Notes: generated by a model not told the origin, from the letters alone. A DNA stretch of 17,416 bases from Pseudomonadota bacterium (GCA_023390055.1 JAEWDP010000106.1:1-17416), one strand, 5' to 3'; counted from the stretch's first letter, positions 7,937-14,349 are shown. Numbers and translations are program-made.

Positions 7937-8863
7937 TTAAAAGCTGATGCGCTTCACCTCCACAGCCCGTGTGTCGGCCTGTCGTCGATCATAGAGCTGG
8001 GTCGTTCTCGTTGAGGCATGGTTGGCAAGCAGCGCAGCAGTCTCAAGCGTTCCACCATTTGCCAGATACGCCGTTATCCCCGTAGCCCTGAAAGTATGAT
8101 TGCAGACGCACGTGGTAATATTAGCAGCACGAGCTCGCCTTTTCACCATCGCATACGCGTTAACTGGATGAAGCGCTCTTTCAGAAAGAAACCCGGTTTT
8201 GCGGTCGTAGGAACGGAAAACTGGTTGTTCTGTCGTAAGATCGACTCTGGCAGCGTCCATATACTCCAAAAGCCAGATTTCTGCTTGTGAGTGAAGAGGC
8301 ATCTCGTGCAGTTTGCCTCTTTTCTCACGTAGCAACACCCACAACGAGCCAGATCGTCTTGAGATATCCCTGCCCCTCAAGTCCAGCGCTGCACTTATTC
8401 GAGCGAATGTGAAGAGCATTAATGAAATCAAAGCGCGATCACGCATACCGAGGACAGTTGAGCAATCGATAGAAGCCAGCAATTGCCTTGCCTCGGATTG
8501 TTCAAGAAACGTCGTCTTCCCCCTGGCCAAAGTTTCTCGCGGACTTTTCACTGCCGATGCAGGATTCGCCCCGACATGCTGTTGCAATGTCAGCCAATCA
8601 AAGAAACCACGCAGTGCGGCAAGTGACAGCTTTACCGTTGCAACAGCACACTCGCTCATAAGAATTTCTCGCCATGCTGCCACATGAATAGGAAGTGTAG
8701 TTCGCAGCGAAAGGTTCCTCTGCCCGAGCCACGTCAAGAATTTTGAACAAGCTCGATAGTAGGCCTTTCGAGTATTCTCATTAGCGATTTCTACAAGAAA
8801 ATTAATAAGTAAAAACCTATCAATATTACTTTTCTCGAGAGCTGATACTGGTATCACCTTCAT
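7937..8863 (-). CDS. Tyrosine recombinase / phage-type integrase (XerC/D-like)
   Basis: A 308-residue protein with a SAM-like N-terminal core-binding domain (about 15-95; TRKAYYRACSKFLTWL, LAALRGFFDWL) and a complete catalytic domain. The residues are R155 (FARISAALDLRGRDI), K181 (LREKRGKLHEMPL), H256 and R259 (NHTFRATG), H282 (LANHAST) and nucleophile Y291 (TQLYDRR). All six catalytic positions are present, so it should be active. The size matches Xer-type and island integrases, with no extra arm-binding domain. Its presence beside a serine recombinase is unusual in so small an element. It could resolve dimers, move a sub-region, or be a relic of a second insertion. The start codon overlaps a pair of TGATAC palindromes (8843-8877) that could bind the protein itself or a repressor. 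Confidence 0.93.
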   Translation of the reverse strand: MKVIPVSALEKSNIDRFLLINFLVEIANENTRKAYYRACSKFLTWLGQRNLSLRTTLPIHVAAWREILMSECAVATVKLSLAALRGFFDWLTLQQHVGANPASAVKSPRETLARGKTTFLEQSEARQLLASIDCSTVLGMRDRALISLMLFTFARISAALDLRGRDISRRSGSLWVLLREKRGKLHEMPLHSQAEIWLLEYMDAARVDLTTEQPVFRSYDRKTGFLSERALHPVNAYAMVKRRARAANITTCVCNHTFRATGITAYLANGGTLETAALLANHASTRTTQLYDRRQADTRAVEVKRISF

Positions 8864-8877
8864 GTATCATGTGATAC
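8843..8877. promoter_or_regulatory. Paired palindromes over the start of the tyrosine recombinase gene
   Basis: TGATAC-TG-GTATCA (8843-8856) and GTATCA-TG-TGATAC (8864-8877) are two exact palindromes built from the same 6-bp unit in opposite arrangement, with a 2-bp centre each. Together they give four copies of the unit in 35 bp. The start codon (8863-8861) lies between them, so a bound protein would block initiation of transcription or translation. Candidate operator or recombinase site; the binder is unknown. The inner palindrome is also coding (residues V-I-P-V-S), which limits how freely it could arise by chance. Confidence 0.55.
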
Positions 8878-8975
8878 TACCAACTGCCTTCCATTGCCAA
8901 CAATTTATACCATATCACATAACATACATTATATTATACGACGATGTAGCCCTCGGGGTCGATCCGGTCGGACAC

Positions 8976-9003
8976 TGAAACAGAATACTATGATTCTGTT
9001 TCA
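8976..9003. repeat. Island palindrome, copy 1
   Basis: TGAAACAGAAT (8976-8986), 6-nt loop ACTATG, ATTCTGTTTCA (8993-9003): exact 11-bp arms. It lies 24 bp beyond the stop of the minus-strand gene at 9028. Two more copies occur at 10147-10173 and 11843-11869. No T-run follows the hairpin in either direction, so it is not a classical Rho-independent terminator, though it could protect 3' ends. Confidence 0.75.
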
Positions 9004-9027
9004 AATGTTGCGCCGAAGTTTAAGTTT

Positions 9028-9360
9028 TTATTTCTTAACCGGTTGTTTGGGAACAGAACCTTTTAAAATAACTGGATCTGCACTTTTGGCTTTAGGGGTC
9101 AACGTTCTAGAGGTATCCCTCATACCTATTGTACAATCACCGCCCCCCCAGCCCCCCCCACTGCAGGATGCGCCATCACCACAAGAAACAGCCGTTGTAG
9201 CCCCGCCTGACCCTACGTGTATGCATTTGCCACCCCAAGCTTTACCATCTTTTGCGTGGGCAGGAATAGCTAGTATAAGAGCAATAGCGAAAGCAAAAGA
9301 TGCATACATAATTTTATTAGAAATACTATTTGCGCTTATCTCTAATTTATTCAAATTCAT
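9028..9360 (-). CDS. Small predicted exported Gly/Cys-rich protein
   Basis: Using ATG at 9360-9358 gives 110 residues. I chose this start because GAGGGAGAG lies just upstream on the minus strand and a signal peptide then begins at once. A longer in-frame start at 9504 would bury the signal. Residues 17-36 (IMYASFAFAIALILAIPAHA) form the signal peptide with likely cleavage after A-H-A. The mature part has four cysteines (46, 60, 66, 76) in a glycine-rich stretch (SCSGGGWGGGDC), then a polar tail. It is probably periplasmic or secreted, perhaps with two disulfides. Family unknown. It is divergent from the exported protein at 9676 and is followed by palindrome copy 1. Confidence 0.65.
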   Translation of the reverse strand: MNLNKLEISANSISNKIMYASFAFAIALILAIPAHAKDGKAWGGKCIHVGSGGATTAVSCGDGASCSGGGWGGGDCTIGMRDTSRTLTPKAKSADPVILKGSVPKQPVKK

Positions 9361-9675
9361 TACTATCTCTCCCTCGTTAAATGAACGACCTAACATAATC
9401 ATATGATATATGAATGGTATCTGAACGCACCATGCGTTACGCAGCAACTCGTACGCTCGGCCAATCCACTTTGGATCATTGCCACGAATTTTTAGAAGCC
9501 GCATCGTAAAGGCAAAGGGTATTCTCTGCAGTTAGCCTTGCCAGTGGCGGCTGAGCGGGGAAGCCATGCGGTCATGGGCACCTTATGACCTACATCCTAT
9601 TCACTTTACGTTCAGATTAAGGCACGCACATTGTTGATGCGAAGTTCATATTTTAGAAAAAGAGAGAATGTAGCA
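9361..9675. promoter_or_regulatory. Divergent intergenic region between two exported-protein genes
   Basis: No convincing gene. The stretch must hold promoters for both the minus-strand gene at 9360 and the plus-strand gene at 9676. A 10-bp perfect palindrome, ATCATATGAT (9398-9407), lies 38 bp before the minus-strand start and overlaps AT-rich -10-like boxes. The in-frame minus-strand extension 9361-9504 has no good ribosome binding site and I do not count it as coding, although it could be a remnant. Confidence 0.35.
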
Positions 9676-9981
9676 ATGAATAAATTTCTAAAGTTTCTAG
9701 CAGTTTCAGCTTTAACTTTCACCGCCTGCAGTACATTTTTTGCTACAGCTTCTTACGCTGAGTCCGAGGTCGATAAGATGCGAAGAACCTGCCATGATGA
9801 CGGAAAGAGGATCGGTATTCGAGCTGATGGTAGCTTGGGGTGCGGGACTGGACTTAAAGAAATTGAACCCAGCGGTAATTCAGAAGAGGGCATCAAAAAG
9901 GAAGATCCAAAAAGCTCCCCAAGACCAACTAAAAGTATTAATGGCGGTGCCGGGAAGGCAAATGTTCAGGATCTGCAGTAA
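9676..9981 (+). CDS. Small predicted exported protein
   Basis: A 101-residue protein from ATG 9676, which has AGAGAGA about 8 nt upstream; the in-frame ATG at 9631 lacks a site and would place 15 polar residues before the signal. Residues 1-28 form a signal peptide (MNKFLKFLAVSALTF, then ATASYA) with likely cleavage before E29. C18 within F-T-A-C could be read as a weak lipobox, so a lipoprotein is possible but less likely. The mature part has two cysteines (39 and 56; MRRTCHDDGKRIGIRADGSLGCGTG) and a long, polar, Pro/Ser/Lys-rich tail likely to be disordered. Function unknown. It shares size and design with the exported proteins at 9028 and 11571. Confidence 0.65.
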   Translation: MNKFLKFLAVSALTFTACSTFFATASYAESEVDKMRRTCHDDGKRIGIRADGSLGCGTGLKEIEPSGNSEEGIKKEDPKSSPRPTKSINGGAGKANVQDLQ

Positions 9982-10146
9982 TTAGAAATAAGTATGGCGC
10001 TAGCGCTGCTTTTATTCGTAAATCTACAATTATGCTGAAAGGCTCGCGCATCGCGTGGGTCTTTTCTTTGAATGCGTGCCCGTTCCATAAATAGCGCTTC
10101 TGCGGCCCTCGCCACTCTTTCGACGGACGGCTGGGATTCTGGTGAT

Positions 10147-10173
10147 TGAAACAGAGTTGATAATTCTGTTTCA
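10147..10173. repeat. Island palindrome, copy 2
   Basis: TGAAACAGAGTT (10147-10158) and AATTCTGTTTCA (10162-10173) with a 3-nt centre; 11 of 12 positions pair, the exception being a G-T pair. The last three bases are the stop codon of the minus-strand gene 10171-10491, so the palindrome begins exactly at the 3' end of that gene. Same consensus as copies 1 and 3. Confidence 0.72.
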
Positions 10174-10491
10174 TTCAGATTGATGCCCGCCTTTTGGTTC
10201 GGTTAATACGAGCAACGCTGCCAGCACTATCTGCCCTACATAAAGGGCAATGACGCCGATAATCATGATCGTGAATAGGTTCAGAAAAACACCTGTCTGC
10301 ATCCAAGTGGAGAAGGCCCACCAGATCTCGGAAAACGGGGGTGTAAAGAACGTTATCACGCCTGCCAAAACGCTATCCGATATTACCCAAGCGTAATAGG
10401 TGGTAGCTACATGAACAACCAAAAGAGCCAGCTTTATGCCGCCATACAAGAGGGCAGTTAGTCCTGCGAGGATGATATGAATATGTCGCAT
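10171..10491 (-). CDS. Small integral membrane protein
   Basis: A 106-residue protein with about three hydrophobic segments: HIILAGLTALLYGGIKLALL extending to VVHVATTYYAWVI (about 4-37), VLAGVITFFTP with nearby Trp-rich segment (about 41-62), and VFLNLFTIMIIGVIALYVGQIVLAALLVL (about 68-96), with a short charged tail. Function unknown. There is no Shine-Dalgarno before ATG 10491, but a perfect TATAAT lies about 8 nt before it on the minus strand, which would make a leaderless mRNA. The gene follows the 10571 gene in the same direction with a 79-bp gap, so it might also be expressed from upstream. The stop codon is part of palindrome copy 2. Confidence 0.6.
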   Translation of the reverse strand: MRHIHIILAGLTALLYGGIKLALLVVHVATTYYAWVISDSVLAGVITFFTPPFSEIWWAFSTWMQTGVFLNLFTIMIIGVIALYVGQIVLAALLVLTEPKGGHQSE

Positions 10492-10570
10492 AAAGACGAT
10501 TATACCAATTTTCTGGTGGCGTGCCGAAAATACAAGGCTTTAAAGATCAGATACGGCATACTTTTTAGAC

Positions 10571-11122
10571 CTATCTGAGATTATGAGCCTCTATGACATT
10601 CTTGGCCGCTCCCGCGCAGCCGTCACTCATAATAGTTGCTTCGATTGAAAGCATCCGAATCGGGCTGGCCAGAATTTTCTCTTTGACCGGGTTAACATTT
10701 AAGCCACTATTATCAAGCATATAAAATAGTACAGCAACCCGGGAGTTCATCGGGTTTACGATACAGTGACGCAGCAGCATTCGAACATCCCTCGATATTT
10801 TTTGAGATGGTATCGGCCCGCGGTTAGCTTTACAAAAATCATCTATCGCGTAGTCGGTGAATTTACGAGCGTTGGGCTTGGCTAGAAGATTGGATGGGGC
10901 CATTAGACCCACGGAAAATACGCCGATGACATAGTGCCATTTTGTGCGGTCATCCTTCACAAAGTCCCCGATCCCGGTGTCAGAATTCAAACCGCTGTCA
11001 ACAAGGGTTTGCAGGACGTCCTGGAGAAAAACTCGGTAGCCTATATCTGCGCGGCTAACTATTTCCACAACGAAGTCGTGGGCTGCTGCCGCTATCGCTT
11101 TATCTTTGCCCCAGCCAAACAT
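10571..11122 (-). CDS. Uncharacterised 183-residue soluble protein
   Basis: ATG at 11122 is preceded by GAGGG at about 7 nt on the minus strand, a good start. The product is predicted mostly alpha-helical, without signal peptide or membrane segments: HDFVVEIVSRADIGYRVFLQ near the N-terminus, KFTDYAIDDFCKANRG in the middle and IRMLSIEATIMSDGCAGAAK near the end. I recognise no domain. It may form a transcription unit with the membrane protein at 10171-10491, 79 bp downstream. Its base composition is mixed, closer to the host than the AT-rich 6602 gene, suggesting island genes came from different sources. That it is coding is likely; its role is open. Confidence 0.7.
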   Translation of the reverse strand: MFGWGKDKAIAAAAHDFVVEIVSRADIGYRVFLQDVLQTLVDSGLNSDTGIGDFVKDDRTKWHYVIGVFSVGLMAPSNLLAKPNARKFTDYAIDDFCKANRGPIPSQKISRDVRMLLRHCIVNPMNSRVAVLFYMLDNSGLNVNPVKEKILASPIRMLSIEATIMSDGCAGAAKNVIEAHNLR

Positions 11123-11144
11123 TTGCTACCCTCATCCCTTTTGA

Positions 11145-11333
11145 GCTGTTTCTATCACGGCTCAGCGTGCTAGTCGCGATCTCGCGCAATTCTTGGTGGG
11201 AATACGTGGACGTTCATCGCAGAACGTCAACGGCCGTTCCACACTCCACCGCTTCAACGGCGATGACATCTTCGAGGGGATGTGGCTGGAAGAAAGCTCG
11301 CAGGGAATGTGGCGCATCCAGATCGACGACTAG
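11145..11333 (+). pseudogene. 3' remnant of a gene of unknown function
   Basis: This frame is open from just after TGA 11142 to TAG 11331. It reads with protein-like composition, ending NGDDIFEGMWLEESSQGMWRIQIDD. The balance of acidic and aromatic residues looks like a real C-terminus, but there is no ATG and no good ribosome binding site. GTG 11196 would give only about 45 residues. The most economical reading is the tail of a lost gene. It starts 23 bp from the divergent start at 11122. Evidence is only the look of the translation. Confidence 0.3.
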
Positions 11334-11363
11334 CTCCCAAGTGCTATCCGATCGGCATGTGCT

Positions 11364-11436
11364 TGGCATGTGTGGGAATTGAACCCTCATCTAGCCTCTT
11401 GCTAGAAGGCCGCTCTGTCCAGTTGAACAACATGGG
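11364..11436 (-). tRNA. Degenerate tRNA-like sequence (probable tRNA pseudogene)
   Basis: On the minus strand a cloverleaf can be drawn: D-arm GTTC-AACTGGACA-GAGC, anticodon arm GCCTT-CTAGCAA-GAGGC (five pairs including one G-T), and T-arm GAGGG-TTCAATT-CCCAC with the invariant TTC and one A-A mismatch. The acceptor stem CCCATGT / ACATGCC has two C-C mismatches at the end, and one base is missing between acceptor and D-stem. The apparent anticodon is AGC, unusual in bacteria; the loop is one base away from the CTTCTAA loop of tRNA-Arg(TCT), so it may be a decayed copy of that. No CCA is encoded. Likely non-functional. Confidence 0.4.
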
Positions 11437-11570
11437 AGTATTTGTCGCTTACGCCAGCGCCTCAGCTTCTACCTGCCCGCAGGCGAGCGATGGGTGGATA
11501 ATCTCCAATATGGAACGACGTTAAAGTTGCTACAGAAACACGTCGATGTCCGTTATGGCGAGGGAGCGAT

Positions 11571-11822
11571 ATGCGAAAATTTACAATAGTGGCAGCTTCG
11601 ATTTCCATTATGGGCCTCACATCAGGGGTACATGCGGAAACCTATCGCTTGATACACGCCATCGGAAACGAAGAGCATGAGGCCGCGCGGGGGCTATCAA
11701 AGAGCGAATGCGAAGCGCGGAAAGCCGAACTAAAATCAGTTGCTACAGCATTGGGGACCTATAACGAGAGTACAGGCTATGGGTCGATAACATGCCTACC
11801 GGAGAGCGTTTTCGAGGATTGA
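11571..11822 (+). CDS. Small predicted exported protein with one cysteine pair
   Basis: An 83-residue protein. Residues 1-22 are a clear signal peptide (MRKFTIVAASISIMGLTSG, cleavage after V-H-A). The mature part is about 61 residues with C47 and C75, which probably form a disulfide: LSKSECEARKAELKSVATALG is a helix and GSITCLPESVF an extended end. Small proteins of this pattern are common in rhizobia, to my recollection, but I cannot name a family. GAGGGAG about 6 nt before ATG 11571 is a good ribosome binding site. It is the third short exported protein of the island, and palindrome copy 3 lies 20 bp beyond its stop. Role unknown. Confidence 0.72.
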   Translation: MRKFTIVAASISIMGLTSGVHAETYRLIHAIGNEEHEAARGLSKSECEARKAELKSVATALGTYNESTGYGSITCLPESVFED

Positions 11823-11842
11823 GGCTGCAAGCTACTCGTGGA

Positions 11843-11869
11843 TGAAACAGAATTGTCAATTCTGTTTCA
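11843..11869. repeat. Island palindrome, copy 3
   Basis: TGAAACAGAATTG (11843-11855) and CAATTCTGTTTCA (11857-11869) around a single central T: exact 13-bp arms, the longest of the three copies. It begins 20 bp after the stop of the exported-protein gene at 11822. The shared consensus with copies 1 and 2 is TGAAACAGAATT-n-AATTCTGTTTCA; only the centre varies. Confidence 0.75.
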
Positions 11870-11949
11870 AAGTCGAAGCGCAGTCTGCTCCCGTAACCTT
11901 CTGAACTCGATCCATTCATGCTTTACTGCGACCGGATAGGGAACATCAG

Positions 11950-12510
11950 ATGCCTAATTACAATTCAGAAGGCCCGCTTTGGTCGCTGTTCTTGGCAGAG
12001 AACAAAGCCGAGTTTTTGAAGCGAGCTGACGAGGTCACACTATCGGCCAAGGTCATCGAGCGCACAGCACTCTTTGCGGCCACAAAGCAAACGCCGTTGC
12101 GACACATGATCGGGAAACGGGAAACTCACCCTGTCACACTGACCGACGATGATTGGAAGCGTGTGGATCAAACCAAAAAAGCAGGAAAACTACTCGCGGC
12201 GATCAAAGAGCATAATCGCGCTATATTCCATGCGTTCTGGTTTGAGGTCGAGGCAAAGGGCAAGCCGTGGTGGCTGATCTCGTACGATCTCCGCGACCGA
12301 GAAACTCACAGCAATCACTGGAAGGCCACAGGCCTGCCCCATGCCCATATCATCAGCTATCTAACGCACCCACGCGACCAGCTCGAAACTCATACAACGG
12401 CGCTTGCCAAAGACCCCAAACATAGGTTGCCCCATGCGGTCCATGTCCGTTTTGAGGATGACGGATGGCGGGATTTTATATGGGGGCCTGCACCGAAAGC
12501 GCCCCTATGA
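11950..12510 (+). CDS. Uncharacterised 186-residue protein rich in His and Trp
   Basis: ATG 11950 has AGGGAAC at about 8 nt upstream. The product is soluble, with a helical N-terminal half (LWSLFLAENKAEFLKRADEV, then ERTALFAATKQTPLRHMIG) and a C-terminal half with many His, Trp and Asp residues: FHAFWFEVEAKGKPWWLISY, SNHWKATGLPHAHIISYL and HAVHVRFEDDGWRDFIWGP. The histidines could bind metal or act in catalysis, but the spacing matches no motif I know. No signal peptide or membrane segment. It appears to stand alone: the upstream gene ends 127 bp before it and about 400 bp of non-coding DNA follows. Coding is well supported; function is unknown. Confidence 0.72.
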   Translation: MPNYNSEGPLWSLFLAENKAEFLKRADEVTLSAKVIERTALFAATKQTPLRHMIGKRETHPVTLTDDDWKRVDQTKKAGKLLAAIKEHNRAIFHAFWFEVEAKGKPWWLISYDLRDRETHSNHWKATGLPHAHIISYLTHPRDQLETHTTALAKDPKHRLPHAVHVRFEDDGWRDFIWGPAPKAPL

Positions 12511-12919
12511 GACACTCTCGAATAACCGCCCCAGCTCCATAATCGACGTCACGCGCTGCGCTGGCGCAGTCCCATAATGGCCATTATCAAATTAGAGCCA
12601 TCAAGCCATACACCACCATTAAATAAATTTCATTCTAATAATAAGATATTAAAGATATTTTTATTATGCAAATTAAATCCCCCTCGACCAGATTTGTGCT
12701 AAGATCACGCACAGGTCGTCATGCACCCGACACATCACGACTGCCTCTCCTATATATTTGTACTTATCATTACTAAATCCACTGTTAATGATTTGAGCGT
12801 TATAATGAGCAGGAATCACGCTCGTTAAACCACGAACAATTCCATTGATATCTCTACGTTAAGTCTATATTGAAGACTATATTATTTGCGAGAGAGGGGG
12901 CTCTTTCGGGAGGGGGAGG
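12511..12919. other. AT-rich intergenic region with tandem palindromes
   Basis: I see no gene here. The first 80 bp are GC-rich and hold two palindromes (listed separately at 12556-12587). Positions 12590-12670 are very AT-rich (runs such as TAATAATAAGATATTAAAGA). Further on, TTATAATG near 12800 could be a -10 box. The region likely contains the terminator of the 11950 gene and the promoter of the zinc-ribbon pair that starts at 12920. Some of it may be decayed gene sequence. Confidence 0.4.
12556..12587. repeat. Two adjacent palindromes 3' of the 11950 gene
   Basis: CTGCGC-TG-GCGCAG (12556-12569) and ATAATGGCCATTAT (12574-12587) are each perfect and only 4 bp apart. The first can form a short GC hairpin and may help end transcription of the 11950 gene; no T-run follows. 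The second is a continuous 14-bp palindrome of operator type. Confidence 0.45.
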
Positions 12920-13627
12920 ATGGGCTCGAAAAGCTTATGGGCGACTTGCAAAACTTGTAGCAAGCAGATCTCCACGTCGGCACCTATGTGCCCTCTGTGC
13001 GGCGCTAGGCAAGCTCGATACCGTTGGGTTAAGTGGCTTGGCGTCGGAATAGTTGTCTTTGCAGTCGCAGGTGCCGTTACTCGAGGACACGAATCCGCCT
13101 CTCGTGACACACAAACCGCCAAACCAAACCAGCTATCCTCAGAGAGTTCCGTGGCCGTGAGGCTGCCAGACCAGCAGCAGCGCTTTTTGGCCGTGGCGAA
13201 AGACTACGCTGAGAGATTTGCATCGGCGAAGAACGAGCTTCAGCAGAGTGTCCTTCGGCGCGAAAGAGGCGTTTCGCTCATGGATGCTCTTGGCTCTCAA
13301 CGCACCATGGCCGGATGGGTGGGAACCATAGTGTCTCTCCAGACCAACACCCAGGGTAGGGCAATATTATCCGTTCGCCTGTCACAGAATGTTGAGATAT
13401 CGACTTACAACAACGCCTTATCGGACGTTGCGTATAACACGCTGATTGATCAGGGAACGCCTCTCTTCGACGCCCTCTTGAGCATGTCTGTTGGCGACAA
13501 GGTCGCTGTTTCAGGGACCTTCTTCCCGTCTGACAGTGATTGGATAGCAGAAACTAGTTTTACAATTCGTGGATCGATGACCGACCCCGCTTTTCTGGTC
13601 CGGTTTCACACCATTTCGAAGCAATAG
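12920..13627 (+). CDS. Zinc-ribbon membrane protein with a possible OB-fold-like extracytoplasmic domain
   Basis: A 235-residue protein. The N-terminus is a zinc ribbon with C10-x2-C13 and C24-x2-C27 (ATCKTCSKQISTSAPMCPLC). One transmembrane helix follows at about 36-54 (WVKWLGVGIVVFAVAGAV), then a polar linker and a helix with AERFASAKNELQQSVLRRER (about 97-116). A strand-rich domain comes last: MAGWVGTIVSLQTN, RAILSVRLSQNVEIST, VGDKVAVSGTFF. The strands and spacing resemble OB-fold domains of the tRNA_anti-like kind, which is inference. A purine-rich site (GGGAGGGGG) precedes ATG 12920. The next gene starts 12 bp after its stop and encodes another zinc-ribbon membrane protein, so they form an operon and probably a complex. 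Function unknown; the ribbon is on the cytoplasmic side if the positive-inside rule holds. Confidence 0.75.
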   Translation: MGSKSLWATCKTCSKQISTSAPMCPLCGARQARYRWVKWLGVGIVVFAVAGAVTRGHESASRDTQTAKPNQLSSESSVAVRLPDQQQRFLAVAKDYAERFASAKNELQQSVLRRERGVSLMDALGSQRTMAGWVGTIVSLQTNTQGRAILSVRLSQNVEISTYNNALSDVAYNTLIDQGTPLFDALLSMSVGDKVAVSGTFFPSDSDWIAETSFTIRGSMTDPAFLVRFHTISKQ

Positions 13628-13639
13628 GAGTAAACCAAT

Positions 13640-13972
13640 ATGGCGATAATCGCTTGTCCAGAGTGCCAGCAAAACGTGAGCGACGCAGCGTTTAAATGCC
13701 CGAATTGTGGGGTTCAGCTGCGGAAACCTAAACGAGGCTTCATGGGCAAAATATTCAAGTGGTCATTCATTGCATTCAATGCATTGATGTTAGTGTGGGT
13801 CGTTTCGGGGCTAGGGAACGTGAGCCAAGGGTTCGACCAACTCTCAAGCGATCAACAAGCCGCAGCAGCTGTTGGAACCGGCATAGGCGTGATGCTCATT
13901 ATGACCATCTGGATGATTGGAGGCGTGATTCTTGGCCTCTTTGTGCTGTTCACGCGCCCTAAGATGTCATGA
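13640..13972 (+). CDS. Zinc-ribbon membrane protein
   Basis: A 110-residue protein with an N-terminal zinc ribbon, C6-x2-C9 and C20-x2-C23 (ACPECQQNVSDAAFKCPNC), a basic stretch (LRKPKRG) and two transmembrane helices at about 39-58 and 80-105. The loop between them is polar (VSQGFDQLSSDQQAAAA). AGGAG about 8 nt before ATG 13640 is a strong site. It lies 12 bp after the 12920 gene and is probably cotranscribed. The shared ribbon-plus-membrane layout suggests partners or a divided ancestral pair. The zinc ribbon and membrane calls are secure; the role is not known. Confidence 0.78.
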   Translation: MAIIACPECQQNVSDAAFKCPNCGVQLRKPKRGFMGKIFKWSFIAFNALMLVWVVSGLGNVSQGFDQLSSDQQAAAAVGTGIGVMLIMTIWMIGGVILGLFVLFTRPKMS

Positions 13973-14171
13973 ACAACCAGATCCCAATGAGAAATCACCG
14001 GTACTGATAGCATGGCATTCATCCTCGGCAGCGCCAAGGGTAAAGCGTAAAATTTGCGACATTCGGATAAGCCTGCCGGGGGTCGGACCACTCTTCCTGC
14101 TTGCTATCAGCTGCTCAGGCAGCATCGCCCAACAGGCGACCTGAAAACCTAGGTTGTGCAATAAAAGCAGC

Positions 14172-14349
14172 ATGACTAAGAATTGCAGAAGATACTAGTG
14201 CGCCAGATCTTATTAAGAAATGGGAAGAGATAAGTGAAGGTTACCGGGGAACTTTTAGGGCGCCCGGCAAAGAAATTGACATTTCTGCCGCAATCAGAAT
14301 AGAAATAATGGTAGAATTATGCCTTGATACAACATATCATCGCATATGA
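14172..14349 (+). pseudogene. Frameshifted small gene coupled to the 14346 gene
   Basis: A frame open from 14176 to TGA 14347-14349 translates to a protein-like sequence (AEDTSAPDLIKKWEEISE, YRGTFRAPGKEIDIS, AAIRIEIMVELCL). It lacks a start codon in its own frame, but ATG 14172 in the next frame reads M-T-K; removing one A in AAGAATT joins the two into about 57 residues. Its stop overlaps the start of the next gene as ATGA, the usual sign of translational coupling in an operon. So a short gene once sat before the 332-residue gene. It might also be the tail of a longer lost gene, or use a rare start. The 200 bp before it (13973-14171) contain no clear gene. Confidence 0.4.

Noticed and set aside
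8894..9406. Plus-strand open frame of 170 codons over the minus-strand exported-protein gene
   Set aside because: It is the antisense of a frame with a good ribosome binding site and signal peptide, has proline runs caused by the glycine-rich gene opposite, and no ribosome binding site of its own.
9938..10174. Minus-strand frame of 78 codons (contains KEWRGPQKRYLWNGHAF)
   Set aside because: It overlaps the end of the 9676 gene and starts inside palindrome copy 2, with no ribosome binding site. An alternative frame (ERVARAAEALFMERARIQ) also looks protein-like, so this may be decayed coding DNA, but neither frame has enough support.
8976..11869. Reading the three repeated palindromes as ordinary Rho-independent terminators
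   Set aside because: The arms are not GC-rich and no T-run follows on either side. Position 3' of genes is suggestive, but the class is left open.
8976..11869. The three palindromes as a CRISPR array
   Set aside because: They are 1.1-1.7 kb apart with genes between them, without regular spacers or cas genes.
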